Below are positions 25,094 to 34,288 of a stretch of DNA of 64,000 nucleotides, piece by piece; position 1 is the first letter of the stretch; every line of letters begins with the position of its first letter. Both the position numbers and the translations under genes were made by a program. The DNA is taken from NCBI GenBank assembly GCA_900543705.1, contig UQSL01000004.1, positions 1 through 64,000 on the forward strand. The letters run 5' to 3'. This DNA comes from an uncultured Oscillospiraceae bacterium. Its GTDB lineage: Bacteria > Bacillota > Clostridia > Oscillospirales > Ruminococcaceae. The notes under the pieces are model-generated. The model ran no database searches, had not been told where the DNA came from, and saw only the letters and a list, made by a program, of their open reading frames with translations.

Positions 25094-25810
25094 TTATTTT
25101 AATGGTTTCTTTGCAATTTTTGCGGGATTTCGAGGATATTTTGTCGGAGTCTGCGATATTTTTTTTATGACAAGGAGCGTCCGTTTTCCCGTAAGCTCGA
25201 TTTCATAGGACATGACCCGTTCGACTTTTCCGCCCATCATCCCAATTGAGTTTCTCGCCTCCTCAAGCTCTTGCTCTATCTCCCCCGCCTTCATGGCAAG
25301 GAAGCAGCCTCCTACTTTGACAAAGGGCAGGCAGTATTCGCTCAGCTCGCGTAGATGCGCGACCGCACGCGCCGTCGCAAAGTCAAAGGATTCCCGCAAT
25401 CCGTCCTGTTTCCCTGCTTCCTCTGCACGCAGATGATAGACTTCTGCTTGCAGCTTTAACTGCCTGCACACCTCTTTTAAAAAGGTGGTGCGTTTGTTTA
25501 AGGAGTCAATCATCGTCAAGCTCATCCCGGGGCAGGCAATTTTCATTGGGATTCCGGGGAAGCCCGCCCCCGTTCCCACATCAATCAGGCTCTTTCCCTC
25601 AAAGGAACCCAACAGGGCCAGCGGAGCAAGGCTGTCTGCAAAATGTTTATACGCAATCTCTACGTCATCAGTGATTGCGGTCAGGTTCATCTTTTTGTTC
25701 CACTCGCAAAGCAACTCTGCGTATCGGCAAAACTGCTCAAGTTGACCTTGATGCAAAGCCAGATGTTCCATTTGCAGGGCTTCCTGCAAAAGCGTTTGTG
25801 TCACTGCCAT
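25094..25810 (-). CDS. rsmG: 16S rRNA (guanine(527)-N7)-methyltransferase
   Basis: This 238-residue SAM methyltransferase has motif I LIDVGTGAGFPGIPMKI and the downstream DSLNKRTTFL and FATARAVAHL. It methylates G527 in the 530 loop of 16S rRNA. It lies 55 bp after mnmG, in the conserved mnmE-mnmG-rsmG-noc order. Confidence 0.96.
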   Translation of the reverse strand: MAVTQTLLQEALQMEHLALHQGQLEQFCRYAELLCEWNKKMNLTAITDDVEIAYKHFADSLAPLALLGSFEGKSLIDVGTGAGFPGIPMKIACPGMSLTMIDSLNKRTTFLKEVCRQLKLQAEVYHLRAEEAGKQDGLRESFDFATARAVAHLRELSEYCLPFVKVGGCFLAMKAGEIEQELEEARNSIGMMGGKVERVMSYEIELTGKRTLLVIKKISQTPTKYPRNPAKIAKKPLK

Positions 25811-25864
25811 TGATATATTTCCTCCGCTTGAATGTTCTTGAATAAAAATGCAAAAATCATCCGT

Positions 25865-27799
25865 TTATCTCTGCACCGGATTTTCCCCGGATTCCACCGT
25901 TTTCCCCTGAACACCATGAAATTTTCTCTGCTCCAGGTAAATGAGAAGTACCGAGATATCCGCCGGGCTCACCCCGGAGATACGGGAGGCCTGCCCGATA
26001 TTCAGCGGGCGCACCTTCTCAAGCTTCTCCCTTGCCTCCAGGCGAATTCCCTCGATATCGTGGTAGTGAATCTCTTCAGGCAGGGGTTTTCTCTCAAGTG
26101 CCCGCATATGTTCGACTTGTTCAAGCTGCTTTTTGATGTAACCCTCATACTTGATAGCAATCTCCACCTGCTCGGCGACTATCCGCTCAAGTTCCGGGCG
26201 GTTCTCATCAAAGGGGGCGAGCATCTCATAGCTCACCTGCGGACGACGAAGCAAATCCGCCAGCTTTGCCCCAGTGGAAAGCGGGGCTGTCCCAACCTTT
26301 GTCAGCATTTCATTGAGAGCTTCCGAAGGAGCCACAGTCTGGCGCTCCAGCCTCCTGATTTCCTGTTCTTTGAGATCCTTGCGGCGCTGATAGTGCTGAT
26401 AGCGCTCCTCAGAGATTAAACCGATCTCATAACCAGTCGGCGTCAGCCGTTCCTCCGCATTGTCCTGGCGCAGCAGCAGCCGGTACTCGGAACGCGAAGT
26501 CATCATCCGGTAGGGATCGGAGACCCCTTTGGTCACCAGATCGTCAATCAGCGTGCCGATATAGGAACTGGCACGGTCTAACAACAGGGTCGTTTGCTCA
26601 TTTAGGGAACGGGCTGCGTTGATACCCGCGACAAGTCCCTGTGCAGCCGCCTCCTCATAGCCAGAGGTGCCGTTGAACTGCCCTGCTCCGTATAGCCCGG
26701 ATATCTTCTTAAATTCCAGCGAGGGAGACAGCTCAAGCGGGTCACAGCAATCATACTCGATGGCATAGGCGACCCGCATCATCTCAGCATGTTCGAGCCC
26801 CTTGATGGTGTGCAGAAATTTTTCCTGCACATCCTCTGGAAGAGAGGAAGACATCCCCTGCAAATACATCTCCTGGGTATCGAGCCCCATCGGCTCGACA
26901 AATATCTGATGGCGCGGCTTGTCCGAGAAACGCACCACCTTATCCTCAATACTAGGGCAGTAACGCGGCCCGATTCCCTCAATTTTCCCGCCATAGAGCG
27001 GGGAGCGGTCAAGGTTTTCAAGAATGACCCGATGCGTTTCCTCATTGGTATAGGCGATATGGCAGGTGACCTGATTTTTCAGCCCCTGCTCCGGCGTCTC
27101 AAAGGAAAACGGAGTGATGGGGTCATCCCCCTGCTGTTCTTCGAGTACGGAAAAGTCGATGGAACGGCGGTGGATTCTCGCAGGAGTCCCCGTCTTGAAT
27201 CTCCGGAGCGTCACTCCAAGCTCTGCAAGGGACTGGGACAGACTATTTGCCGCCTGCGTCCCATCCGGACCGCTCTCATAGGAGGCTTCCCCCACAAAAA
27301 TGCGCCCGTTCAGATAGGTTCCGGTCGCAAGAATCACCTTTTTCACCTGATAGACCGCGCCGAGCTTGGTAACAATCTCAGATATGGCGCCGGAAACATC
27401 CGCCCGGATAGCGGTAACCTCTGCCTGCTTGATATCCAGGTTTTCCTGACGCTCGAGCACCTGCTTCATATACCGGTGATAGAGCACCCGGTCCGCCTGT
27501 ACCCGCAGGCTGTGTACGGCCGGACCCTTGCCGCGATTGAGCATCCGGCTCTGCAAAAAGGTATGGTCTGCGGCACGTCCCATCTCCCCGCCGAGCGCGT
27601 CGATTTCCCTCACCAGATGTCCTTTCGCCGTCCCTCCGATAGAGGGATTGCAGGGCATATTGGCGATCCCATCTAAGGATATCGTGAAAATTGCTGTTTT
27701 TGCCCCGAGCCTTGCGCTGGCAAGCGCTGCCTCACATCCCGCATGCCCCGCGCCAATCACCGCAACCTCATAGCTTCCCGCTTGATATTCCAACTGCAT
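25865..27799 (-). CDS. mnmG: tRNA uridine-5-carboxymethylaminomethyl modification enzyme MnmG
   Basis: About 644 residues. The FAD-binding N-terminus is EVAVIGAGHAGCEAALA, then MPCNPSIGGTAKGHLVREIDALGG, and the C-terminal GYIKKQLEQVEHM and ASRISGVSPADISVLLIYL. With MnmE it makes cmnm5U at the wobble position. The ATG used sits only 2 bp after AAGGAGG, which is too close. The in-frame TTG two codons downstream (27793) has ideal 8-bp spacing and may be the true start. Confidence 0.96.
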   Translation of the reverse strand: MQLEYQAGSYEVAVIGAGHAGCEAALASARLGAKTAIFTISLDGIANMPCNPSIGGTAKGHLVREIDALGGEMGRAADHTFLQSRMLNRGKGPAVHSLRVQADRVLYHRYMKQVLERQENLDIKQAEVTAIRADVSGAISEIVTKLGAVYQVKKVILATGTYLNGRIFVGEASYESGPDGTQAANSLSQSLAELGVTLRRFKTGTPARIHRRSIDFSVLEEQQGDDPITPFSFETPEQGLKNQVTCHIAYTNEETHRVILENLDRSPLYGGKIEGIGPRYCPSIEDKVVRFSDKPRHQIFVEPMGLDTQEMYLQGMSSSLPEDVQEKFLHTIKGLEHAEMMRVAYAIEYDCCDPLELSPSLEFKKISGLYGAGQFNGTSGYEEAAAQGLVAGINAARSLNEQTTLLLDRASSYIGTLIDDLVTKGVSDPYRMMTSRSEYRLLLRQDNAEERLTPTGYEIGLISEERYQHYQRRKDLKEQEIRRLERQTVAPSEALNEMLTKVGTAPLSTGAKLADLLRRPQVSYEMLAPFDENRPELERIVAEQVEIAIKYEGYIKKQLEQVEHMRALERKPLPEEIHYHDIEGIRLEAREKLEKVRPLNIGQASRISGVSPADISVLLIYLEQRKFHGVQGKTVESGENPVQR

Positions 27800-27806
27800 T
27801 CCCTCC

Positions 27807-29177
27807 TTATTTTCCAACACAAAACTGAGAAAAGACCTCGTCAATGACCGCCTCGCTCGCCTGCTCTCCGGTCAGCTCCATCAACGCCTCGAGTGCGGAC
27901 TGTACCTCGACGCCGACGGCGTCGAGCGTAATCCCGAGCGTATGTGCGCTCTTTACCTCCTCCAAACAGGAGAGAGCACGTTTGGCACAGCCTCTTTGCC
28001 GTTCATTTGCCAGCATCCCGCTACCAAAGTCCATATTCATCATTCCCAATACCTCGTGAATGCACTTTGTCAATTCTTCCACCCCCGTCTTCTGGTAGGC
28101 GGAGATGGAGACGAGATGGGGAAGCCTCTGCTTCAGATAGGATAAATCAATCTTCTGTTCCAAATCGTTTTTGTTGACTACCGCAATACAGGGCTTATCC
28201 TTGAGGGAGTCCATGAGCTGCTTATCCTCTTCGGTCAGCTCCTGCGAGCTGTCAAAGAGCGCCAGTATGAGCTGTGCGCTCTCAATTTTTCCTCTTGCGC
28301 GCTCCACTCCGACCTGCTCCACCGGGTCGGCTGTCTGTCGGATGCCCGCAGTATCATAGAGGTGCAGCACCACATCCCCGATGCTCACACTTTCCTCTAC
28401 GATATCCCGCGTCGTCCCCGGGATATCAGTCACGATGCTCTTTTCCCTGCCGGACAGCAGGTTCATCAGTGTGGATTTTCCCACATTCGGCCTGCCGACA
28501 ATGGCGGTATCCACCCCATTTTTGGCAAGCTGTCCCACATCATAGGAGTCGAGCAGAGCTTTCAGCTCTGAAACAGCCGACTCCAGAGTCCGAGAGATCT
28601 CCTGCCCGGAGAGCTCCGGCACATCCTCCTCCGGAAAATCGATCCACGCGGAGAGATGCCCGGAAAGGGTAATCAGACTCTGCTTGACCGACTCAATTCG
28701 GTGAAACAACGCCCCGTCCCTTGCGGACAGGGCAGCTTTTGCTGCCTGTTCCCCCTGGCTTGCAATCAGATCCATGACACCTTCGGCTTGGGTCAGGGAT
28801 AACTTACCGTTTAGAAACGCCCGCTTGGTGAATTCCCCGGGCTGGGCTGGCACAGCTCCCGCGTCGAGCACGGCGCGCAGCACCCGCTGCATCAGATAAA
28901 GCCCGCCATGGCAGGAGAGCTCGACGACATCCTCCCCGGTATAGCTCCTGGGAGCAGAAAACACAAGTGCGATCGCATCATCCAGATCCTGTCCCTGTTC
29001 CTTTACCCGTCCATACAGCGCGGTATATCCAGGTGCGCTCAGAAGGCTTTTCCTGTGGGATTTCGGGGTAAAGACAACCGAGGCAATTTGTCTCGCATCC
29101 GGCCCGGAAAGCCGGACAATCCCGATTCCCCCAATCGCGTGTGGGGTCGATATGGCTGCAATTGTCTGTTGTTCCAT
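27807..29177 (-). CDS. mnmE: tRNA modification GTPase MnmE
   Basis: The protein has 456 residues starting at MEQQTIAAISTPHA; AAGGAGAACCACA precedes this ATG and an earlier ORF start is rejected. The N-terminal folate-binding domain ends at about 120. The G domain has GRPNVGKSTLMNLL (P-loop), DIPGTTRD, DTAG and NKND. The C-terminus ends FCVGK, the CxGK motif needed for catalysis. It works as a heterotetramer with MnmG, whose gene follows 7 bp downstream. Confidence 0.97.
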   Translation of the reverse strand: MEQQTIAAISTPHAIGGIGIVRLSGPDARQIASVVFTPKSHRKSLLSAPGYTALYGRVKEQGQDLDDAIALVFSAPRSYTGEDVVELSCHGGLYLMQRVLRAVLDAGAVPAQPGEFTKRAFLNGKLSLTQAEGVMDLIASQGEQAAKAALSARDGALFHRIESVKQSLITLSGHLSAWIDFPEEDVPELSGQEISRTLESAVSELKALLDSYDVGQLAKNGVDTAIVGRPNVGKSTLMNLLSGREKSIVTDIPGTTRDIVEESVSIGDVVLHLYDTAGIRQTADPVEQVGVERARGKIESAQLILALFDSSQELTEEDKQLMDSLKDKPCIAVVNKNDLEQKIDLSYLKQRLPHLVSISAYQKTGVEELTKCIHEVLGMMNMDFGSGMLANERQRGCAKRALSCLEEVKSAHTLGITLDAVGVEVQSALEALMELTGEQASEAVIDEVFSQFCVGK

Positions 29178-29212
29178 TGTGGTTCTCCTTCCCCCATATC
29201 CCAAAAAAGGAG

Positions 29213-29228
29213 AGTTTCACGTGAAACC
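29213..29228. promoter_or_regulatory. second parS-like site
   Basis: AGTTTCACGTGAAACC has the complete 14-bp core palindrome GTTTCACGTGAAAC, differing from the consensus only at the outermost base on each side. It sits in the 68-bp gap between jag and mnmE. ParB tolerates outer mismatches, so binding is likely. It is also flanked by complementary AAGGAG/CTCCTT sequences that extend the dyad. Confidence 0.85.
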
Positions 29229-29245
29229 CTCCTTTTGTTCTTTGG

Positions 29246-30175
29246 TTACTCGTCAATCTCAATCTTAGAATAGAGTCCGTCTCCAAATGCCTGATCCGGA
29301 GAGGTCGTCTTGATTTCCTGCTCTGTCTTCACCGGCTGTTTGACCGGAGCTTTGTATTCCTCCACCGGGATTTCAAATTCGCTGTCCCGCAGCGGCTTAC
29401 GCTCGCGCTTGCCCGAATACTCCTTATCGCGAAGAGAGCTGCTCTTGTTTTCACGGCGGTAACCGCCGCCCTTGCCGCCTCTGCGTGGATCCCTTCCTCC
29501 CTGTTTGCCGGAATCATCCCTTTGGCGTTTTGACCTCGGATTCGTCGAATTGATGACCACCCGGCGATTCGGTTCCTCTCCGATGGAGATCGAGGTCGCC
29601 CCTTCCACTTCCTGTACCGTAGAATGGATAATTCTGCGCTCATAGGGGTTCATCGGCTCGAGCGTAATGCTGCGCCCGGTCTTTGCCGCGGAAAATGCCA
29701 TTCGGCGCGCCAGGGATTCGAGCGTTTTTTTACGTTTTTCCCGATAATTTCCGCTGTCCAGAGAAATCCGGAAATAATCTCCTTCCGCCTTATTTGCGAC
29801 AAGCCCGGTCAAATACTGCAGCGCATCGAGCGTCTCTCCATGCCTGCCGATCAGAGTCCCGATGCTCTCCCCTTCTATCAGAATGACGGCGCTGTCCTCG
29901 GTCTGCTCGCTGACGGAAACCTTGACGCTGTCGAGTCCCATCTCAGAGAGGATGGACTGGATATATTCCATCGCAAGGTCGAGCTTGGAAAATTCCAATA
30001 CGACCTCAACTTCCGCATAATCGGGTTTTAAAAAGCTGAAGAAGCTCTTTTTGGGGTAGTGGAGTACATGGATATCCTCTGTCGGGACATCGGAAACGTT
30101 CACGCCAAGTTCCGCACAGGCAAGCGCTGTCGCCTCTTCAACGGTCTTTGCTGTTTTCACACTTTGTTTTTTCAA
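29246..30175 (-). CDS. jag: RNA-binding protein KhpB/Jag (SpoIIIJ-associated)
   Basis: The protein has 309 residues. The Jag_N domain (about 1-55; SVKTAKTVEEATALACAELG), a type-II KH domain with GRHGETLDALQYLTGLV (about 110-135) and an R3H domain (ESLARRMAFSAAKTGRSITLEPMNPYERRIIHSTVQ) are followed by a low-complexity Arg/Gly/Lys-rich tail (about 215-305). The tail is longer than usual. The start is TTG with GGGGGTG upstream. It pairs with KhpA to bind many transcripts and is coupled to YidC by position. Confidence 0.94.
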   Translation of the reverse strand: MKKQSVKTAKTVEEATALACAELGVNVSDVPTEDIHVLHYPKKSFFSFLKPDYAEVEVVLEFSKLDLAMEYIQSILSEMGLDSVKVSVSEQTEDSAVILIEGESIGTLIGRHGETLDALQYLTGLVANKAEGDYFRISLDSGNYREKRKKTLESLARRMAFSAAKTGRSITLEPMNPYERRIIHSTVQEVEGATSISIGEEPNRRVVINSTNPRSKRQRDDSGKQGGRDPRRGGKGGGYRRENKSSSLRDKEYSGKRERKPLRDSEFEIPVEEYKAPVKQPVKTEQEIKTTSPDQAFGDGLYSKIEIDE

Positions 30176-30206
30176 AAGTTACACCCCCGTTTTACACTGT
30201 CAACTG

Positions 30207-31268
30207 TTAGTTTTTCAGGTCTTCGTCAGTCACCTCGACATACTCTTCCCCATATTTTTCCGCGTCTCGTTTGCGGGCTGCTGCAAGGCGCTGGCGGTCA
30301 ATTTCCTTTTGAGTCAGAGTCTTTTCGACGACTTTTCCGGTCTTTTCATCCTTGACCTCTACCACCTGTTTCTTGGGTTTGTCTTTCTTTTTCTTTTGAA
30401 GCTCATATTCCCGCTCCGCTTCTTCTGCGGCAATCTTCGGGTTGTACTTCTTATTGAGCAAAAGTTGCTGGAGTGCGGAAAAGACGTTGGAAAGCACCCA
30501 GTACATACCAACGCCGGCCGGAACCTGGAAGGCGATGACAACCGAAAAAATGGGCATGATGTATTGCATGACTTTGGTCATGCATCCGGTTTGCGCGCCC
30601 TCCTGCTGCATGGTCGGATTCATCTTCAGGTTCATCATCGTAAAGAGGAACGAGGTAAGACCCGAGAGAATCGGGATCAAGATCAGAATATTGAGCGCCA
30701 AAGTCGGCGTCTGGGATAAATCAATCCCAAAAAAGGAAAGATTCAGGCTCTGGATATGGGATACTACATTGGTGCCTATGGCGTCGATGTAGGGTGTGGG
30801 ATCCTGCTTAATGCCCTGAATGGCAAGTAGCTGGGGAGAATAGGAGTGGATGGTCCCGTTGTTGGTTGCAATGTCGGTTGCAAGTTTGATGACATCCGAC
30901 GGAATGCGCAGGATATGCGTCATCGGTTTATAGATAACGTCGATGAGACCGAACAAAATCGGAAACTGGATGAGCATCGGAAGACAGCCGCTCATGGGGT
31001 TGTACTTTTCCTCCTCATACAGCTTGAGCATCTCTTCGTTATATTTTTCTTTGTTTTTTCCGTATTTTTTTTGCAGCTCTTCGAGTTTCGGCTGCATCCT
31101 TGCCATACGCAGCGAGGATTTCTGCTGCTTAACTGCAAGGGGGTACAAAATCAGTTTCGTCAAAAGGGTGAAGATGATAAGCGCAATCCCATAGTTGGAA
31201 ATCATCTTGTAGCACAGCCACATGAGCCACCCTAAAGGATAACCGAAGATTGAGTTGATAAATTCCAT
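30207..31268 (-). CDS. yidC: membrane protein insertase YidC (SpoIIIJ/OxaA type)
   Basis: The protein has 353 residues with five TMs of the YidC/Oxa1 core (about 5-40, 95-120, 185-215, 230-260, and a last pair joined by QVPAGVGMYWVLSNVF). A cytoplasmic helical loop, QPKLEELQKKYGKNKEKYNEE, lies between TM1 and TM2. The N-terminal segment lacks a lipobox Cys, unlike Bacillus SpoIIIJ. The Lys/Glu-rich tail (about 275-353) is long for the family and could contact ribosomes. GGAGG lies 8 bp before the ATG. Confidence 0.95.
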   Translation of the reverse strand: MEFINSIFGYPLGWLMWLCYKMISNYGIALIIFTLLTKLILYPLAVKQQKSSLRMARMQPKLEELQKKYGKNKEKYNEEMLKLYEEEKYNPMSGCLPMLIQFPILFGLIDVIYKPMTHILRIPSDVIKLATDIATNNGTIHSYSPQLLAIQGIKQDPTPYIDAIGTNVVSHIQSLNLSFFGIDLSQTPTLALNILILIPILSGLTSFLFTMMNLKMNPTMQQEGAQTGCMTKVMQYIMPIFSVVIAFQVPAGVGMYWVLSNVFSALQQLLLNKKYNPKIAAEEAEREYELQKKKKDKPKKQVVEVKDEKTGKVVEKTLTQKEIDRQRLAAARKRDAEKYGEEYVEVTDEDLKN

Positions 31269-31292
31269 TTCGTAATCCTCCAGCGAGTGAGT

Positions 31293-31538
31293 TTACTTCT
31301 TATTCTTTTTGCAAGAAAGCTCTTCGGGAGTCGGAACCAAATCTACTCCTCCCGGATGAAATGGGTGACACTTCATAATTCGCTTTATTGCAAGCCATCC
31401 GCCGCGGGCAGCCCCATAGGTTGAAATCGCCTCAAACGCATACGTAGAACAGGACGGATAGAACCTGCAGCAAGGTTTTTTCAGCGGTGAGATATATTTC
31501 CGATAAAAATCAATCAATTTGAGAAGCAAAAATTTCAA
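31293..31538 (-). CDS. yidD: membrane protein insertion efficiency factor YidD
   Basis: This 81-residue protein has the typical three-cysteine YidD core PCCRFYPSCSTYAFEAI followed by RIMKCHPFHPGG. It assists Sec/YidC insertion at the inner face of the membrane. The start is TTG at 31538, with AAGGA 8 bp upstream. Position between rnpA and yidC is the conserved one. Confidence 0.95.
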   Translation of the reverse strand: MKFLLLKLIDFYRKYISPLKKPCCRFYPSCSTYAFEAISTYGAARGGWLAIKRIMKCHPFHPGGVDLVPTPEELSCKKNKK

Positions 31539-31609
31539 ACAAAACGTCCTTCTTTCCAGTCAAGACCCGTCACCCAATAAATCCGGATACGAAAAATGCG
31601 CCGGCATAC

Positions 31610-31972
31610 TCATTTCTTCGTTACGCCGCCGTTTTCCAAAGGGGTTGTCAGTTTTGAAATCTGTTTTCTCATCACAGGGATCAGATCCTGAGTTTTCGCC
31701 TTCGATGTTTTAAAGCGTGCAACAAAAACAAAATCCCATCCGCCGGGAAGCCCCGGCCCTACCGAGCGGTACGCCTCCCGTATGATCCGGCGTGCCCGGT
31801 TTCGCTTCACGGCATTCCCAATTTTTTTGCTTGTGGTAATGCCTACCCGGTTGAACGGCAACCGGTTTTTTCGCGCGTATGTCACCAGCAGCGGATGCGG
31901 ACAGGATTTTCCTCTTGCATATAATCGCTTAAAATCCCTGTTTTCTTTGAGTGTCACAATATTCAGATTCAT
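31610..31972 (-). CDS. rnpA: ribonuclease P protein component
   Basis: This 120-residue basic protein has the RNR signature in KRNRARRIIREAYR and the N-terminal LKENRDFKRLYARGK. It binds RNase P RNA to mature tRNA 5' ends. It is cotranscribed with rpmH, 55 bp upstream. Confidence 0.96.
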   Translation of the reverse strand: MNLNIVTLKENRDFKRLYARGKSCPHPLLVTYARKNRLPFNRVGITTSKKIGNAVKRNRARRIIREAYRSVGPGLPGGWDFVFVARFKTSKAKTQDLIPVMRKQISKLTTPLENGGVTKK

Positions 31973-32027
31973 TGATTGCCTCGGTTGTTTTCAAAAAGAA
32001 AAGACCACAACGAGGTGTGGCCAGAGA

Positions 32028-32162
32028 TTAATAAGACAAATGCTTTCTGCCTTTTGCTCTGCGGCGCGCCAAAACCTTGCGTCCGTTCTTTGTCGCCATT
32101 CTCTTGCGGAAGCCGTGCTCCTTTTTTCTCTGGCGTTTCTTCGGCTGGTAAGTTCTAAGCAT
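32028..32162 (-). CDS. rpmH: 50S ribosomal protein L34
   Basis: This 44-residue protein begins MLRTYQPKKRQRKKEHGF and contains RMATKNGRKVLARRR, the L34 signature. AGGAGGGTACCATA precedes the ATG. The ORF is too small for usual length cut-offs but is unmistakable by sequence and position. Confidence 0.97.
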   Translation of the reverse strand: MLRTYQPKKRQRKKEHGFRKRMATKNGRKVLARRRAKGRKHLSY

Positions 32163-32297
32163 TATGGTACCCTCCTTTTTTCATCTGCCGGCCCGAAAGC
32201 CCCGGGACAGCGGTATCATTTTCATTTTGCCGCCTTGTTCAATCTTCGGTAGAAGGAGTCATAGGCGATATCATAAGGCGTAACCTTGCAATTAAAT

Positions 32298-32327
32298 AGT
32301 ATATATCAGGATTCCATGGCCTGTCAA
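32298..32327 (-). promoter_or_regulatory. rpmH-rnpA-yidD-yidC-jag operon promoter
   Basis: On the minus strand, TTGACA (32322-32327) and TATACT (32298-32303) are separated by 18 bp, about 135 bp upstream of rpmH. A perfect 16-bp AT palindrome, GAATTTTTAAAAATTC (32329-32344), abuts the -35 box. Confidence 0.8.
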
Positions 32328-32344
32328 TGAATTTTTAAAAATTC

Positions 32345-32766
32345 AGGCCGATTTTTCACCGGTTTTTCGCCAATTTCCCCGGACTCTCTCCCGCTCACTA
32401 CAAGAAGTTCCCTGTTTTGAATACAAACCGTCAGGTCTTCTTGTCGTGCCGTTTCCCCTTTCTTTAAAAAATGTCTGGGTTACTCCAAAGTGAATTGTTT
32501 CCCATACTGACAACAGAAGAGATGTCATTCACGAATTCCGCACGATTTCCCAGCAGAGGAACCACTCCTTTTTCTGCCATCTCTTTTACTGAGAGAATCC
32601 TTTCTCTTCTCCGACTTATCACAGGAAACAAAGGCAGTGACCTATTGAGAATTTTTTGCTCTGCCAAAAGGCAGAATTTCTTCACATGGTTTTCTCCCCT
32701 GCCTGTCCAAAATTTCCTGTCAATTTATACTATTATAATAAGGGATGAAATAAGCTGTGGAAAAGC
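32345..32766. other. rpmH-dnaA intergenic region, likely upstream oriC module
   Basis: This gene-free stretch lies between the leftward rpmH promoter and the rightward dnaA promoter, the classical place of the upstream oriC sub-region. It contains one DnaA-box-like TGTGGAAAA (32756-32764, one mismatch to TGTGGATAA) and TTATCACAG near 32617. An AT-rich block, TTATACTATTATAATAAG, lies around 32725-32742. Box density is lower than downstream of dnaA. Confidence 0.5.
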
Positions 32767-32795
32767 TTGAATCGAACCCCCATCTATGTTAAAAT
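32767..32795 (+). promoter_or_regulatory. dnaA promoter next to a DnaA-box-like site
   Basis: TTGAAT (32767-32772) and TAAAAT (32790-32795) are separated by 17 bp, about 125 bp before the dnaA ATG. The DnaA-box-like TGTGGAAAA ends 2 bp upstream of the -35 box, a geometry that fits DnaA autorepression. Confidence 0.6.
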
Positions 32796-32920
32796 TAGTA
32801 CAGTTTAAAAAACGGTGGGATTTAGGTTTTCAACACCTGAATTGACCGCCTTTTTTGTACCTCAACAGCTTTTGCACACGCAGATGTGAAAATCCATTAT
32901 CCGGGGGTTATATTAAAATT

Positions 32921-34288
32921 ATGGAATCCTTCAAGGACGCATGGAACTTAGTCAGCGAGTACTGCAAAGGGCAGATCACCAAGGTAGCCTATGAACTCTG
33001 GATTACCTGCATCGAACCTGAATCCTTTCAGGATGGGGTGGCAAACCTTCGCGTCTCCTCTTCGTTCCAAAAAGACATTATCGAAAAAAAATACCTAAGT
33101 ATCCTGACCCGGGCGTTTGAAGAGACGCTCGGCTTTGAGGTCAAGATCAACATCATCGCAGACGAGGGGCACAAGGTTTCCTCCGCACCCGCAGCAAAGC
33201 CCGCTTCCGAATACGGGGAACCGGCGCTCTCGCAGTTTACCTCCGAACAGGTGGAACAAAACTCCAAGGGCGGGGACTATGAGTACACCTTTGATACCTT
33301 TATCGTCGGCCCCTCCAACAAATTTGCCCATGCGGCCTGCCTGGCCGTTGCTTCCAACCCGTCGGGCACCTACAACCCGCTGTTTATCTATGGAGGCTCC
33401 GGGCTTGGCAAGACTCATCTACTCTACGCCATTACCAATGAAATCTCCCATTCGAGACCCGCCACCAACATCATCTATGTCAAGGGCGAGGAGTTTACCA
33501 ACGAGCTGATCGAAGCGATTGCGGCGAAATCCACGCAGGAATTCCATACGAAATACCGCAAAGCGGACGTGCTGCTCGTCGACGACATTCAGTTCATCGG
33601 CGGCAAGGAGAGCACCCAGGAGGAGTTCTTCCACACCTTCAATACCCTTTACCACGCGGGCAAGCAGATCGTCCTGACATCTGACCGGCCTCCCAAGGAG
33701 ATCAAAACCCTGGAGGACCGCCTTCGCACCCGCTTTGAATGGGGATTGCTCGCGGACATCCAGCCGCCGGATTTTGAGACGAAAATCGCCATTACCCGCC
33801 GCAAGGCGCAGCTGCTCGACATCAACATCCCGGACGATGTGGCCGAGTACATTGCAAACCGCCTGAAAACCAACATCCGTCAGCTCGAGGGCGCGGTCAA
33901 AAAGCTCAAGGCCTTTAAGCTCCTGGCGGGGACTCCCCCCTCTATTTCAATTGCGCAAAACGCCATCCGGGATATCTTAAACGACAACCAGCCGGTACCG
34001 GTGACGGTCGAGCGCATTATCAACGAGGTCGCTCGCACTTACAACGTCTCTCCTGCGGATATCCGCTCGAACAAGCGCGCCGCCCAGATTTCTTCCGCCC
34101 GCCAGGTGGCGTCCTATGTGGTGAGGGAAATCACCCAGATGTCGATGGCCGCCATTGGCGAGGAATTCGGGGGCAGGGACCACTCGACCATCGTCTACGC
34201 CATCCAGCAGGTCGAGAAGAACATGACTCAGGACTCCCATTATAAGGAGACCATTGAGGATATCATCAAGAATATCCGGGACAGCTAA
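32921..34288 (+). CDS. dnaA: chromosomal replication initiator protein DnaA
   Basis: The protein has 455 residues starting at MESFKDAWNLVSEY. The N-terminal DnaB-interaction domain is followed by a short linker and an AAA+ domain with GGSGLGKTHLLYAI (Walker A), VLLVDDIQFIGGKEST (Walker B) and RLRTRFEWGL (sensor/arginine-finger region). The C-terminal helix-turn-helix carries the signature GEEFGGRDHSTIVYA. It binds DnaA boxes and opens oriC. The gene heads the rightward replication cluster. Confidence 0.98.
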   Translation: MESFKDAWNLVSEYCKGQITKVAYELWITCIEPESFQDGVANLRVSSSFQKDIIEKKYLSILTRAFEETLGFEVKINIIADEGHKVSSAPAAKPASEYGEPALSQFTSEQVEQNSKGGDYEYTFDTFIVGPSNKFAHAACLAVASNPSGTYNPLFIYGGSGLGKTHLLYAITNEISHSRPATNIIYVKGEEFTNELIEAIAAKSTQEFHTKYRKADVLLVDDIQFIGGKESTQEEFFHTFNTLYHAGKQIVLTSDRPPKEIKTLEDRLRTRFEWGLLADIQPPDFETKIAITRRKAQLLDINIPDDVAEYIANRLKTNIRQLEGAVKKLKAFKLLAGTPPSISIAQNAIRDILNDNQPVPVTVERIINEVARTYNVSPADIRSNKRAAQISSARQVASYVVREITQMSMAAIGEEFGGRDHSTIVYAIQQVEKNMTQDSHYKETIEDIIKNIRDS

